This document shows, piece by piece, positions 47,101 through 59,417 of a stretch of 64,000 nt of DNA. The number at the start of each line of letters is the position of its first letter. Position 1 is the first letter of the stretch. The stretch is taken from positions 20,275,187-20,339,186 of the forward strand of contig OX638368.1 of NCBI GenBank assembly GCA_951812925.1. The letters are read 5' to 3'. The notes under the pieces were generated by a model. The model did not search any database. It had not been told where the DNA came from and saw only the letters and a program-made list of their open reading frames with translations. This DNA comes from Calliopum simillimum (lineage: Eukaryota; Arthropoda; Insecta; Diptera; Lauxaniidae). The position numbers and the translations under genes are program-made.

Positions 47101-49066
47101 TAGCTTTATTGATTATGTTCCCTTAAAGCAACCGCGTGGTGTCCTCAAGAAGTCACCAAGTGAGGAAAAGCGCAGTTCGCTGCCGCAAATTCATCGAAAG
47201 AGCGGAAGCAATGGAAGCCGCACAAGCAATGAAGACCTGGCACAAAGAACCTCACCACCGAAAAATGGTGAATATGGTAGCAGACCACAACCACTACGCG
47301 GATTAGAAGAAAAAGAGTTTTTACATGAAGGAATTGGAAGCGGCGCGGCTCGAAAGCGACGTTCTCTAGAAATGATGTCGAAATTGTATCAAAGTCAAGA
47401 TATTTCATCGGAGAGTGAAGGCCCATTTGTAGAACGATTATATTCGCCAAGTGAAAAGTTTTCAGAGCGTTATCAAAGCCAAGAGTTTGTGCCACTTCAT
47501 ATGCAAACTTCACATACTCCAGTACAACCACCAGCACCGCATACAAAACCACAACCACCGACAAAACCGAAACCACAAGTAACACGACCTGTTATGCAAG
47601 CTTTGCTCAAACACATGCAAGCAACTGCAAAGGCAGATAAAGCCGAAGAAATTGCGGTTAAGCTGCCAACGACTAATGATGCTACGCCTCCCAAGGTGGC
47701 AATAACTGCTGAGCCAGTCATATCAAAACCAGCAGAAAAACCACCACCGCCAAAGCCGCTAGCCAAGCATCATAGTTATGATGATAAAACTCTTTCTAAA
47801 TCACAAATACGCGAATACAAAACAAATAAATTACGACAATCGAGTTCATTTCATGAGCATTTATTGACTTCATCACAACAATCTTCACAAGAATCAGTGC
47901 CGCCACGTATCGATGAGGAATCCTCACAGGGTGGTGGTGGCGGTGCAAGTGGCACTTCATCGGCCACAACAACAACGACAACAATTTACAGCGAAAACAC
48001 AACGAGTACCGAAACTTCATCACCAATGCTGCCACATCGTGCTGATAAGTTAATAAAATGTTCCCCATACTATTCGAGCAGCCTAAGCTCCGAATCCCCG
48101 CCAAATCAGTTAATACAAAAGCCGCCACGAAAAACTTCATTGACACGTACCAATGTCATAAAGAGTCCACCCAGTGGCAACGATACAGACAGTTCAATGG
48201 ATATACGCACACAAGATCCCAAGTTGCGTAGTCGTGGCTATCGCAAAAAACGGCAAGTGGCAACAAAACGTATGCGTTCAACAGAACGTACACTAGTCGA
48301 ACAAGAGAGTTCTGAGTGTTCGGAAGGCTATTTGCCTGAGATAGACTCATATAGTTCAGATCCATCATATAGGCCAGAAGATCAATATCTAGAATTTGAC
48401 GAAGAGTTGGAACATGAGCAAGAAACTGATGAATACGATGATTATCCACATTACTCGGGATCAGCATATGCATCATCATCGAAATTTGAAAGTCTTGATA
48501 TGTCTGATAATGTTGATGAAATGGGTTTTCCAAAATATGATCGACTAAGTCACATTACTAATCCAATGTATCAGCAACAATCACTGCATGCCACCAGCAG
48601 CAGTAGCACACAGTCAATGATGAGTAGCGTTAAGCCGGCACCATCTAATCATCCATTGCCACCAACTTCGGGGCAACCGGTGAAACCAGCGCGTACCAAG
48701 AAGCGGCAACTTAAGCGTGAAGATTCGCTTGCAGGAGTTGGCACAACGTCATCTAGCGGTCAGTATCATGGACGTGCTTATTGTCATCCAGAAGAGAGTG
48801 AAGCTGAATCCAAGGCGGGCTTATCTGATGATTTAGCCAATTCGAGCGAAGATAGCAGTGGATTTATGCATGCTACGGGAACTATACGACGTAGCTCTGA
48901 AGCTGTACGACAACCGCATACAGCTGATCTGGAGTTGCCATATCCAGATTTTTTATCTGATTATGAAAATGAACCTTTCGAATATGAACGTTTTTCATGT
49001 GGTCTAGATATACGTGTTGATCCACCACCAAAATTTAATGATTCCGATGAAGCAAGTGATCAATAA
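37785..49066 (+). CDS. Cdep: Cdep giant exon: about 3,760-residue disordered C-terminal region, stop at TAA 49064-49066
   Basis: An 11.28-kb uninterrupted frame follows the acceptor accatag (37784). Its first codon is completed by the G left by exon 35841-36081, so it is in phase with the FERM exons; no ATG is needed at its start. The product is Ser/Lys/Glu/Thr-rich, almost without hydrophobic cores, and looks intrinsically disordered. Visible landmarks: a duplicated PSDSSSSYFGTGF block near 38588-38680, six SPK repeats near 41107-41160, two KKC(S/T)HSSHSE motifs near 46527-46660, a Pro-rich stretch near 47519-47590, a KHHSYDDKTL segment near 47767, and an acidic Tyr-rich end (YPDFLSDYENEPFEYERF). 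Ortholog or domain identity is not recognised. It could be a scaffold or cytoskeletal tail replacing DH-PH. Codon use is AT-ending and coding-like throughout. A nested independent gene is the alternative. Confidence 0.85.
37907..37975 (+). repeat. CAA/CAG/CAT repeat at start of giant exon
   Basis: A mixed CAR/CAT repeat that encodes poly-Gln/His in frame B and poly-Asn with Ile and Ser in frame A. The mixture of CAA, CAG and CAT codons is the usual signature of selected poly-Gln/His rather than of Asn-Ile, supporting frame B at this point. Confidence 0.75.
38588..38684 (+). repeat. Duplicated PSDSSSSYFGTGF block in giant exon
   Basis: Two adjacent copies of a 16- to 17-residue block, PSDSSSSYFGTGF followed by GKK or DTK, with several synonymous differences between the DNA copies. 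This indicates an old in-frame tandem duplication kept by selection on protein sequence. Confidence 0.8.
41104..41163 (+). repeat. Six SPK tripeptide repeats in giant exon
   Basis: Six consecutive Ser-Pro-Lys units encoded by varied codons (agt/tca/tcg/tct for Ser, cca/ccc/ccg for Pro). Proline-directed kinase sites of this kind occur in cytoskeletal and chromatin proteins; here they sit in a basic, disordered stretch. Confidence 0.85.
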
Positions 49067-49944
49067 ATACAGTGAAGTTGTAAAAACTTTGAGTTAAAGA
49101 CGGGATTGAAATCTGGTCTTTAATTGCGGGAGTATTATACTTTTAGAGTGAAAAAAAAAAGAAATAATTTACAGATTTTTTTTCCCAAGCAACTTGATAT
49201 GGTAAAGAATACTATCAAGGCAACCGAGTTGACGGTGGGTAATGAGGTCACATTAACTTTTAAGCGCCTAAAATTATGCAGAACATTTATTTTATTTCCA
49301 AGGTATAATGTGAAATAAGAGGTTTTTTATATTTTTTTTTTTTTTTTTGTAAATTCAGTTCTCAATAATATTCCCGGAAAACCTTTGATTAGAAGAAAAA
49401 CCTTTTTCCGCCACCCTCCCTCCATATCTATCCATTGCGATTCGTTTATTTTCGTCGCTAATTTTATGCCTAAAAATATGCTAGTATATTTTGCATGTTT
49501 TGAAAATATTCGTTGTCACCCAAAGTTGGTTTTAGAAAAAAGAAAACAAATTTTTTCTTAACCAAACTTTAATTCACTCCCCTAAACGTCCTACCGATTA
49601 AAACACCTCCTTTGATTCACACCAAACTTTAATTCACTCTCCTAAACGTCCTACCGATTAAAACACCTCCTCTTCATCGGGAATACTTCCCCCTGGAAAA
49701 CCGTTTGATATTTATCAAGGTCTCTCTTCTTTAAGCGAAGTAAGCTTTCTACGTTTCGTCCAATTAAAAACTAATTATCTTCGTCTATCAGCATAGTTGG
49801 TATAATGTTTGAAAATGTGAGAGGAACCATGTCTACCTGTTACTTACTCCTTCTCTCCGCCAAATTTCTGCGTCGCCTTCAATGCAGGTCGGACTATCTG
49901 TTTTCTCCATGCTGTTTAGGTATTTCTAAAAACTAGAATCACCG
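49067..49944 (+). other. Probable 3' UTR of the giant-exon transcript, with a 60-bp tandem duplication
   Basis: Follows the TAA stop. An AATAAA overlaps the stop (49062-49067), too early to be used by this reading frame. Bases 49561-49620 and 49621-49680 are near-identical tandem copies (ACCAAACTTTAATTCACTCC...). The true polyadenylation site cannot be chosen by eye. Confidence 0.5.
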
Positions 49945-51165
49945 AATGGTCAAACTTTGACCACAAATGTTTTAAATAATTTTGGTACTTTTTGGACAGT
50001 TTAGAGTAATTTAGGGTAATGTGGTTACCTTTTTCTTTTTTACCAAATTCTACCAAATTCTACCAAAGTAATGGTAGTAGGTAAACTTGGTCAATTTATT
50101 TGTATTAGTTATTCTATTGTTTTTACTATTTGATAATTTGTATACTAAAATATTAACATTTTCAAGCGTGAGGCCAGTTAAATTGAAAGTACCTAAAAAT
50201 AGCTGAAAAAGAGAAGTGCCGGGTAATGTGGCTCACCCTGCCCATTTCCTAAAAAAGTACCGTTATTCGCAAATTTTGTTGACTAAAAGTCGAATAGTAA
50301 TTTTTAAGATCATATTTGCTATGAAATAGCTTTATATTCTTATTAAATAATATTTTCTGGTAAGATAAACCAAATTCATACTAACATGTGAATAAGTAAG
50401 AAGGGTTATCGAATCATACGTAAAATAGTACTCCACATTACTCAAACTCGGGTATCCTACACATGCAATCAGCTTTTTAAGGTGTAATAGTAGTCAAAGT
50501 TGATATACGGTATATAATATGGGGTAGTCCACATTACCCGAATACATCACGTTTTTGAAATAATCATTGATTATGTAAAAGAAATGTAAAATCAGACTTG
50601 CTAATGCATTTTTTCGTTGAACAATAGATCCACAATTGCATTAGAGTTATTTGAATTTTAGAAAACTGAGTTCTGAGGAAGTTACTTAGTTATTCACCAA
50701 GTACTACAAATAAGTCAATTTGACCTCATAGCATATGCTAAGAATTTAACTCGAATAATTAGCATTATAGAAAAGCCAAAGAGCGTAAAGAATATGTTTT
50801 TCGCTTTTTATTGTGCACAAATAACCAGAATTGTTGTGCAGTCTTTAATATGAGAAATAAAAGGGTGCACCACATTACCCGCATAGTCCACATTACCCTA
50901 AATTACTCTAAGTATTTTTTTTGCTGTTTGGTACAAAAAATAAAAGATCATTTATCATCCCTGGTGCAATGACAAATGTGAAACGAAAAGAAAACAAAAA
51001 ACATGAAGTCAGCGTCAGTCAACTTTTTGTCCTTCCTTTTGTGCTCTATCCTCTTTTCAGATCTGTGTGATCGCGTGTTTTGTATTGAAAAATTAACATT
51101 TACATTTATTTTATCTGACTTAATGGCAAAATATTAAAATAATTTTAACTTTGTGCACATTTTCC
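49945..51165 (+). repeat. Repeat family R1, copy 4, split by a nested transposon
   Basis: Left portion (GGTCAAACTTTGACCACAAA to TTTGGACAGTT, about 49950-50001) and right portion (AAGTATTTTTTTTGCTG onward to about 51165) together make an R1 copy; the 50004-50908 element lies between. The far end (GTCTTGCGTATA) is missing. Confidence 0.7.
50004..50908. mobile_element. 905-bp TIR element nested in R1, TA target duplication
   Basis: A perfect inverted pair (50002-50024 and 50888-50910) beginning TAGAGTAATTTAGGGTAATG, with TA as target duplication; the other R1 copies (for example 1600, reverse strand) show the uninterrupted site. The interior repeats words like CCACATTACCCG many times (near 50240, 50437, 50530, 50870). 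No transposase is coded, so it is non-autonomous. Confidence 0.85.
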
Positions 51166-52412
51166 TGGGCATTTCTTTGCGTCTTATGAAGATGAGGTTA
51201 AACATTTAAGAACTGTTTTTCTCGGTGAGATGTTTCTCTTAAAAATTTTGGCTTTAAGTGTCGAAAATCAGAATAATTTGAGTATCGTAAAAAATTTTAA
51301 ATGTGTAAAAAATTTTTCTGTTTCTTTTTCTTGTCTTGTTTATATAAAAATGGCCTTGTTACCCTAAAAACTTTACAATCATCTTCACTACCTTACATGG
51401 TTTTAATATTTTTAAAGTAAAATTATTAATAAAATCTTTCACGTATAGTTACTTAGTTCATCACATAATATTTGCCACTACTGTAGGCCATAATTCAAAA
51501 GTATTAAATATTTTATGTCACTAAGAAAAATCAAAATCAAAATGCAAAACCATTCCTTTTTATAATAAATTTGTTCTAGACATTCCATACACATTTTCTA
51601 AATCCAACTATTTTAATTGAGACTGAAATTTATGGTGTCCGCATAATTAATGCTGGTGACATTATTCTTCATTAATAAAAAAAAAAAAGAAAAAATAAAT
51701 AAAAAAAATATCTTTTTAACAATAAAACATGTTTATAACCTTAAAACAATACATCACAAGTGTAATCCTAAACTAAGCCAAATACACATAGAAAAATTAT
51801 TCCGTAGAAATTGTGAGTAGTCAACGGTTGAGTTATTAACTGACAACAATGTTAAACAATTAACTATGATATTGAAAAATGAAAAAAAAAAAAAAAAATA
51901 AATAATAAATCAATAACAATTTATGCACTGTTTATTCATCGAAAACTTTAAAAAATATAATATACAAACATAGATATTTAGATAAAAAGTAAAAAAAAAA
52001 GAAATCTAAAGAAAAATCTTAAACATTAGCACAAAAACATTTCTAAAATATTAAATTTAAAAATGAAACTATATAAATTTTAATGCAAAAATTTAAATTA
52101 CTACATTCTTCAAAGTAACAAAGCTTTGTTTGAAAAAAATGGGCACATATTTACATATTCATCATAAGATTCGAATCAAAGTTCAGGGAATGTTCTTTAT
52201 GTGTTCCAAAGCTGTTGCTAACTTTAGACTTGATTCTAACGCTGACTGAATATGGGATATGTTGCTTAAATTAAAAACATAATTCATCTGCACCGTGTTT
52301 GTTTTTTCAATTTAATTTTATCTTAAAACTCTAAACTATAATAGCCATGTTTATAAATGATAACTAGTTAGACAATCTTCGACGCTCACTAACATTGTAG
52401 AGAGTTAAAAGC
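51166..52412. other. No gene seen
   Basis: Very AT-rich with long A runs near 51675-51720 and 51880-51910; several AATAAA words that could serve as poly(A) signals for the upstream transcript. Nothing else recognised. Confidence 0.45.
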
Positions 52413-53244
52413 TACCCTGTAGGATCAGCGGAGACAATTGTCTCATTAGTCCCGTCATTGGTCTAGTTATTTTGTGAGCAGAATAAACTAAACTAAAGCA
52501 GTAAAACTAGAATAAATTCACTTTAATTATCAATTGTACCAAAAATGGTTCAAATGTTATGCAAAGCGGGTCATTTGTATCAAAAATGGTCCGAATGTAA
52601 TGTACAGTCCGTCATTAGTACCAAAAGTGGTCCAATTGTGTATCGATTCTTTCAGTGACTGTACTATTTGGAAGTTCGTCGACTGTGAAGAAGAGCAAAC
52701 GATAGTTTATCGGTCTAATGAATTGCACTGCGTGGAGAGACCCGGGTTTGAATTCTCCACGCGGTGATTTTCAATTCCAATTTTTAAAATTCCATTAATT
52801 TGTACACAATTTGACTGAAGAGTCTTCGGAGCGGAAATGAAACATGTGTCCAATATACCCGACGTATAAAATAATAAAAAAAAATAGCATCCGCACTGAG
52901 ATTTGAACCCTGAACACAATGCTCAGAAATAAAAAACATTCGTCTATGAAACCTTTTGACGTTTTTGTGTAAAATTTGTATATTAAATTAAATTCTTTGA
53001 AATTTTTAAATAAAATAAAAAAAAAATGGCCTTTTCTGCTCCGAATGTAATGCATAAGGAGACAATTGACCCTTATCTAGTCTCAATGTAATGTATAAGG
53101 AGACAATTGGTTACGTCCAATGACAAACAATACGATACATTAATAGAACTTTATATGTGATGAGATCAGAATTTGGACTAGTCGGTTTCTCACATGAAGT
53201 AGTTTGCAAACTAGTTTTGGAATAGTCCGTGGTCCTGCAGGGTA
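52413..53244 (+). mobile_element. TIR element with tRNA-like segment, copy 2 (complete)
   Basis: TA-flanked ends CCCTGTAGGATC (left) and, on the other strand, CCCTGCAGGACC (right) bound an 832-bp element. It holds ATCAATTGTACCAAAAATGG repeats, a tRNA-like stretch near 52697-52760 (tatcggtctaatg A-box-like, ggtttgaattc B-box-like), and an opposing B-box-like motif near 52898 (gatttgaaccct). Copy 1 lies at 502-1170. The 77-residue + strand frame over it has no resemblance to a protein family. Confidence 0.7.
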
Positions 53245-55000
53245 TTTACTTATTATACATATATTGTATTGATGTATGCATTTCAACAGTTAAAGTAACA
53301 ATCATCTAACTATTCATCAAGGCAGCTCTCAGTGAGATCTAGGAGATTGCAAAATCTTATCTTTACGTTTTCTGGTCCCCGAGAAAAAATACAGAATATG
53401 ATATGAAACATTTTATATTATTTTTTTCTATCAAATTAAAGTTTGAATTCCGTCTCCTGAAAACATTTATAAAAATGGACATATCATATTTTGACATCTT
53501 CTTACAAGTCTTTAAAAGACTTTAGTTCGCAACGTTTTTTTAATCAGAAACTTGTTATTTATTGTCTATGATTTTAGGGAAATTAACAAATCTGATTTTG
53601 TTTTTTGAAATCCCATGCCTGGAACCAGATTTCTGTTTTACCCGGGAAACTGAAACATTTTCAAAAATTTTCATTTTATGGGGTATGTTTAGATTCAGGT
53701 ACTTAGTTATCAAAAAGTTTGCTTAAATTTCATACTTTTTTGGAATAAATTTAAAATTTTCCGGGAAAAAAATCGGAATTTAATACCAAAAAAGTTTAAA
53801 ATCAATGTTAAAAGGAATCAGAAGATAGAAAAGTAAACTATCATTTTTTAGTGTGTAGTTTTCACTGATGAGCTGAAACTTAACAAAAATATAAGCTACA
53901 GTGGAGCGAACTTGTGGAAATAAAGAAAATTTAATAAGCACACTACATTTTACCGTCTTTTAATGGTAATGTAAAAGTCTTTCTCATATACCAGCTCCGA
54001 TGCTACTTAGAAAGCTGTGCATAATAAATTCTTGATTATTTTTGTGTAGCCTATTAACAATTCTAGATTCTATAATGGGCTTGCAAAACAGAACATCTAG
54101 GTGGCTCACAAAAATATTTTTTTTTTATTTTTAATGAAAGTTTCATTATTTTTAATTTTTTATACTGCACAACAATAAAAATTATACCATAAAAGTATTA
54201 AAATGTATATCCCATAAAATAATTTTTTTTTTTTGAAAATCTGCCAAAATAAGAGAAAAGGTGCCAAAATGTCTACAATTGCTTTAAGAAGGCAGACTTG
54301 ATCCACACTTTTTATTAAAAAAAAAAAAAAAAAAATCACAGCATATAACAAAATTCATCTAAAACTTTATAGCCTCATAGAAGTTTTCAATTCTAATAAG
54401 GTATATAAAAACGCATAAAACATACTTAGTTTATAATTTTAACTTATTTAAAATTAGAAAATAAGCATTTAATGTAAGCATTAAATTTGCCACAAGCATT
54501 TACTAACTCTTAAAAACATAATAATCAAAATTTAACAAAAAAGAAGTAAATTTTAAAGTGTGGAGGTCTATCTAACGTATAGGAAAAAAGATTACGAAAC
54601 GGTTCGATACGAAACGATTATAATCGTGTAGGGGGTAAAGCGTTGTGTTAGTTTTAGTTTATAAATGATGCTAATTGTGTATTACTAAGTGATTAAGTTG
54701 GTAAGCAAATAAATATGGATGTGAAATGAAAGTAATTATTGTGGCGAGTTTTCAAATATATTGCTTTGCTTATATTTTATTTAGATATTGTTATGTCTTA
54801 TACTATTGCCTGAGTAATAAAATCGAACATTAACTTAAAACGAATGTTCCCGAAAAGTGTGAACATTTCAAAAGTAATGTGCCAAATAAAAAGTATTGAA
54901 TAAGCACAAAGTAGCAGAGGGAATGACAGTACACCGAATATCTTTAATACGATTGAATTTTTTCGGTTTTTAAGTCATAGAAAACTTTGTCAGAACAAAT
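53245..55000. other. No gene seen
   Basis: AT-rich intronic sequence without recognised repeats. Confidence 0.45.
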
Positions 55001-55079
55001 TGGCCCATAACTGGAACATTTCTGAACCCATTTTCATGTTTGGACCATTTTTAGATAGGTATTAATGCGCACAAAGTAA

Positions 55080-55640
55080 GTATACCATTAAAAATACCAT
55101 TTTAATTTTAGATTCATGTGAAAGGTGGTTTTTTCTTCTATTCTAGAAAAATATTTTGGAAGGTCGAAAATAGGTACTAAAGCGTTTTTTGTCGTTTAGT
55201 ACTAAAATAGTAGAAAATTTAGTAATTTTTACCAAATACAAAAAAATTTGCTTTGAGCGCATAGCGTGCTTCAATACATTTCTAAAAATGGTCGAAACAA
55301 GAAAATGGGTTAAGAAATATTACAGTTATGGGCCATTTTGTGGTCGGACCTTTTTTTTCAAATTTTCCAAAAATCTTAACTTCTAAGCCTCGTGACATAC
55401 CAATTTTCTCTTTTTTTCATATGAAAGACTATTTTTTTTTCCTTTCCAAAAAATATATTTGGAAGGTGAAAGGTGTACCTGGGCATGTTTTTTGTAGTTT
55501 AGTACTAAAATAGTAATACATCTAGTACTTTTTATCAAATATAAATATTCTATTTTGAGCTTATAGCCTAATTTAATACCTTTTCAAAAGTGGTCTGAGC
55601 ATGAATATCGGTTAAGAAATGTCCAAGTTATTGACAATTA
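55080..55640. repeat. Direct repeat of about 310 bp, two diverged copies
   Basis: The series AAAATAT-TTGGAAGGT, then TTTTTTGTxGTTTAGTACTA, AAATAGTA, TTTGAGC-ATAGC and GGTTAAGAAAT occurs near 55150-55320 and again near 55450-55625. Open frames over it are chance. Confidence 0.6.
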
Positions 55641-56302
55641 TTTCAGGAGAGTTTGTCACAATTAACCGATTTTTCCACTCTATGCACAACTCCACATGCC
55701 ACAAAAAAAATCGCAAATTTTTTTTTTTACCATTTCTAAAAGATTAGGCATGAAACGAAACCATGTACCACTTTAGCGAAATTGGAAGAGGTGTGGCAGA
55801 ACTTGTTACGCTAGGTATGGAATGGATGAATTGATTTTTTTTTAAGAATCATTTAACATTTAAAAAATCCTGAAGAGGAAAAATTTTTTTTTGCAGAGAA
55901 ATCATTTATTTATCAGAAGTTAGTAAGCATTTCTTTATGAAAAACATCGTTTTCGACGAATTTTAATTTTAACCTTTTGTATCGGGCACATGTAAAATGA
56001 ATAGGGACCACGGTGATTTTTAAAAAATTTTAACTTTTTGAAATACCACCCGCGATTTTTTTCAGAGATAATGTTGGGGGACCCTACTAGTATCTAAATC
56101 CGCAAACCGCGAAATCGAACGTCCAGCCGTTTTTTTTTTTTCGACCTTTTAGTTTTTTTAACGATTTTTGAGTATGTCTCGGTGTGTATATACATATTAT
56201 GTACACATATATATGTATGTATATACATGTTATGTACACATATATATGTATATACGTATATATATACTTGTATATATATATATGTGTAATATATATATAT
56301 TA

Positions 56303-57903
56303 GGGTGGGCCGATTTGAAAACTGATCTCGGCTACCCCCCTATGTGACAGTTCATTCAATTCTATGAATATTAGCCCAAGGAACTATACCTTTGCGTTCA
56401 ACTTTAGTTCGACGCATTTTCGATCGAAAATTGTACCTTTCATCAATATTTTTTTTATTTTCATACTAAATTTTAAAAATTTTTATAAAGGCAAAAGTAA
56501 TGTCATTATATGATTTGGCTGGTATTCTGTCAGTAATCAATTAAATTGGGTTCTGTTTACATAAAAAGTTCACTTGATAGTGTGAAATTGATTATATATA
56601 TTTAAAAAGGTGATATGGGTCAAATAGCCGATTATTACGACCGACATTCAAAATAAACGATTCATATTTTTGGATGCATTTTTTCAAACAAACTACCAAC
56701 CTAGGCTAAAAGTTCATTCAATTCCATGAATATATGCCCAAGGAACCATACCTCTACGTTCAACTTTAGTTCGGCGCATTTTCGATTGAAAATTTTACCT
56801 TGCGTTTAATATTTATTTTTATGCTTAATTTTCAAAATTCTTATAGAGCCAAAAGTAATATCATAATATGTTTTGGCTAGTATTCTGTCAGTAATCAATA
56901 AAATTGGGTTCTGTTTTTACGAAAAGTTTACTTGATAGCGTGAAATTGATTATATTTATTCCAAAAAAATTATATCGTTCAAATAACCGATTTATTATAA
57001 ACGATTCATATTTTTACATGGATTTTTTCAATCGAAACACCAACCCATGTATTTTTGGATGCTAGGATGCCGAATCTGACACTTATTTTTTTCCAGGGCA
57101 ACATCTAGTGGCAGTTTTAGGAAATAAATTAGCCGCTTTTTGTAATTTTACAGAACAATATACCAAAAATCTATGTAAAAATATGAATCGTTTATAATAA
57201 ATATATATAATTTGACTGATATAATTTTTTGGAATAAATATTATCAATTTCACGCTATCAAGTAAACTTTTCGTAAAAACAAAACCCAATTTTATTGATT
57301 ACTGACAGAATACCAGCCAAAACATATTATGATATTACTTTTGGCTCTATAAGAATTTTGAAAATTAAGCATAAAAATAAATATTAAACGCAAGGTAAAA
57401 TTTTCAATCGAAAATGCGCCGAACTAAAGTTGAACGTAGAGGTATGGTTCCTTGGGCAAATATTCATGGAATTGAATGAACTTTTAGCCTAGGTTGGTAG
57501 TTTGTTTGAAAAAATGCATCCAAAAATATGAATCGTTTATCTTGAATGTCGGTCATAATAATCGGCTATTTGACCCATATCACTTTTTTAAATATATATA
57601 ATCAATTTCACACTATCAAGTGAACTTCTTATGTAAACAGAACCCAATTTAATTGATTACTGACAGAATACCAGCCAAATCATATAATGACATTACTTTT
57701 GTCTTTATAAAAATTTTTAAAATTTAGTATGAAAACAAAAAAAAATATTGATGAAAGGTACAATTTTCGATCGAAAATGCTCCGAACTAAAGTTGAACGC
57801 AGAGGTATAGTTCCTTGGGCAAATATTCATAGAATTGAATGAACTTTCACATAGGGGGATAGCCGAGGTCGATAAAATTTCCTCCATACAATTTGGCCCA
57901 CCC
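56303..57903. mobile_element. 1.6-kb palindromic element with GGGTGGGCC ends, TA duplication
   Basis: Ends GGGTGGGCCGATTTG and, on the other strand, GGGTGGGCCAAATTG, flanked by TA. Each arm has two direct copies of a module with TTCATTCAATTC(T/C)ATGAAT and CAACTTTAGTTCG(A/G)CGCATT, giving four module copies overall; the centre is near 57110. No coding sequence. Confidence 0.85.
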
Positions 57904-57951
57904 TAATATATATGGATATATATATACATACATACATACATACATACATAT

Positions 57952-59417
57952 AAAAGGTATCGTTTCCGCAACATTTATTTTTTTAAAAAAATCGGTTTTT
58001 TCGTATTTAAGAAAAATACAAACAAAAACCGGAAACGAAAGTAGTCACTCCAGATGTGATTTTTGATGCTTAATCCGATTCCGGTATTAGAAATGCTCTA
58101 TTACGTCTGGACTTTGAGATATCCTTACATATATGTTTAAAGGACACCATTTTTTTTTCCTATTTTTGAAGTTATATAAAATCTGGTATGACAGTTAATA
58201 GCCCTAGTTTTTTCCTTGAAAACTCAAACAAACCGATAACGATCTTTTTTTTTGTCGGAGATATCTTTGCCTAAAAAGTTAAAAAAGTGCAAAAACACGA
58301 TTTTTGGCTATATTGGATGTTATATGCAGGACACACAAAATTTTTTTGGGAATTTCTATTACCAGAAGCATTTAGTACTTTCTTTTGGCTTTAAATTGAG
58401 TTATCAAATGTTTATCTGCAATATTTTTCTGCAAAGTTATGTTAACTTTAAAATCACACCATGAAACTTAAAGCGAAAAATCTCGGTTTTCGGCTATATT
58501 TGAGGTTGTATACAGTACGGACGAAATTCGTCTGCTCTTTTTTACCAACCAAAGCATTTAAAACCATTCTTTATCTTCAAAATGAGCTAAAAAGTGGTCT
58601 CTTGTAATTGTTTTTTTAAAAGTTATGACTATTTTAAGACGACATGTTGCAGCAATATAAGGAATACTCGTACACTGTGAGTTTGCACTCCATAATGTAA
58701 TTTTTAAATGGTCATAACTTTGTGGAAAACAATCACAAGAGACCTCTTGATAGCTTATTTTGAAGATAAAGAATGGTTTTAAATGCTTCGGTTAGTAGAA
58801 AAGAGCAGACGAATTTCATCCGTACTGTATACACCCTCAAATATAGCCGAAAACCAAGACTTTTCGCTTTAAGTTTCATGGTGTGATTTTAAAGTTAACA
58901 TAACTTTGCAGAGAAATATTGCTTATAAACATTTGATAGCTCAGTTTAAAGCCAAAGGAAAGTACCAAATGCTTCTGGTAATAGAAATTCACAAAAAAAT
59001 TTTGTGTGTCCTGCATATAACATCCAATATAGCCAAAAATCGTGTTTTTGCACTTTTTTAACTTTTTAGGCAAAGATATCTCCGACAAAAAAAAAAATAT
59101 CGTTATCGGTTTGTTTGAGTTTTCAAGGAAAAAACTAGGGCTATTAACTGTCATACCAGATTTTACGGCATAATATTACCTTATCTTGTTATATAACTTC
59201 AAAAATAGGAAAAAAAAATGGTGTCCTTTAAACATATATGTAAGGATATCTCAAAGTCCAGACGTAATAGAGCATTTCTAATGCCGGAATCGGATTAAGC
59301 ATCAAAAATCACATCTGGAGTGACTACTTTCGTTTCCGGTTTTTGTTTGTATTTTTCTTAAATACGAAAAAACCGATTTTTTTAAAAAATAAATGGTGCG
59401 GAAACGATACCTTTTTT
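57952..59417. mobile_element. R3 foldback core, copy 2
   Basis: Inverted halves AAAAGGTATCGTTTCCGCA... and ...TGCGGAAACGATACCTTTT meet near 58670. Shared with 32840-34180: AAACAAAAACCGG, GTGATTTTTGATGCTTAATC, CAGTACGGACGAAATTC-like and GTTATATAACTTC words. The 92-residue minus and 70-residue plus open frames over it encode nearly the same peptide in each arm because the arms mirror each other. Confidence 0.8.

Noticed and set aside
37785..49066. Giant exon as an independent nested intronless gene
   Set aside because: Possible, but the phase match with upstream exons and the acceptor site make a Cdep exon more economical; no promoter evidence was visible.
49062..49067. AATAAA overlapping the giant-exon stop as poly(A) signal
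   Set aside because: It overlaps the stop codon itself; a chance match from CAA-TAA-ATA is more likely than a functional signal.
57083..59154. Peptide frames repeated in both orientations (for example near 58252 and 58876-59154)
   Set aside because: Nearly the same peptide appears in each arm only because the foldback arms mirror each other; no coding constraint is implied.
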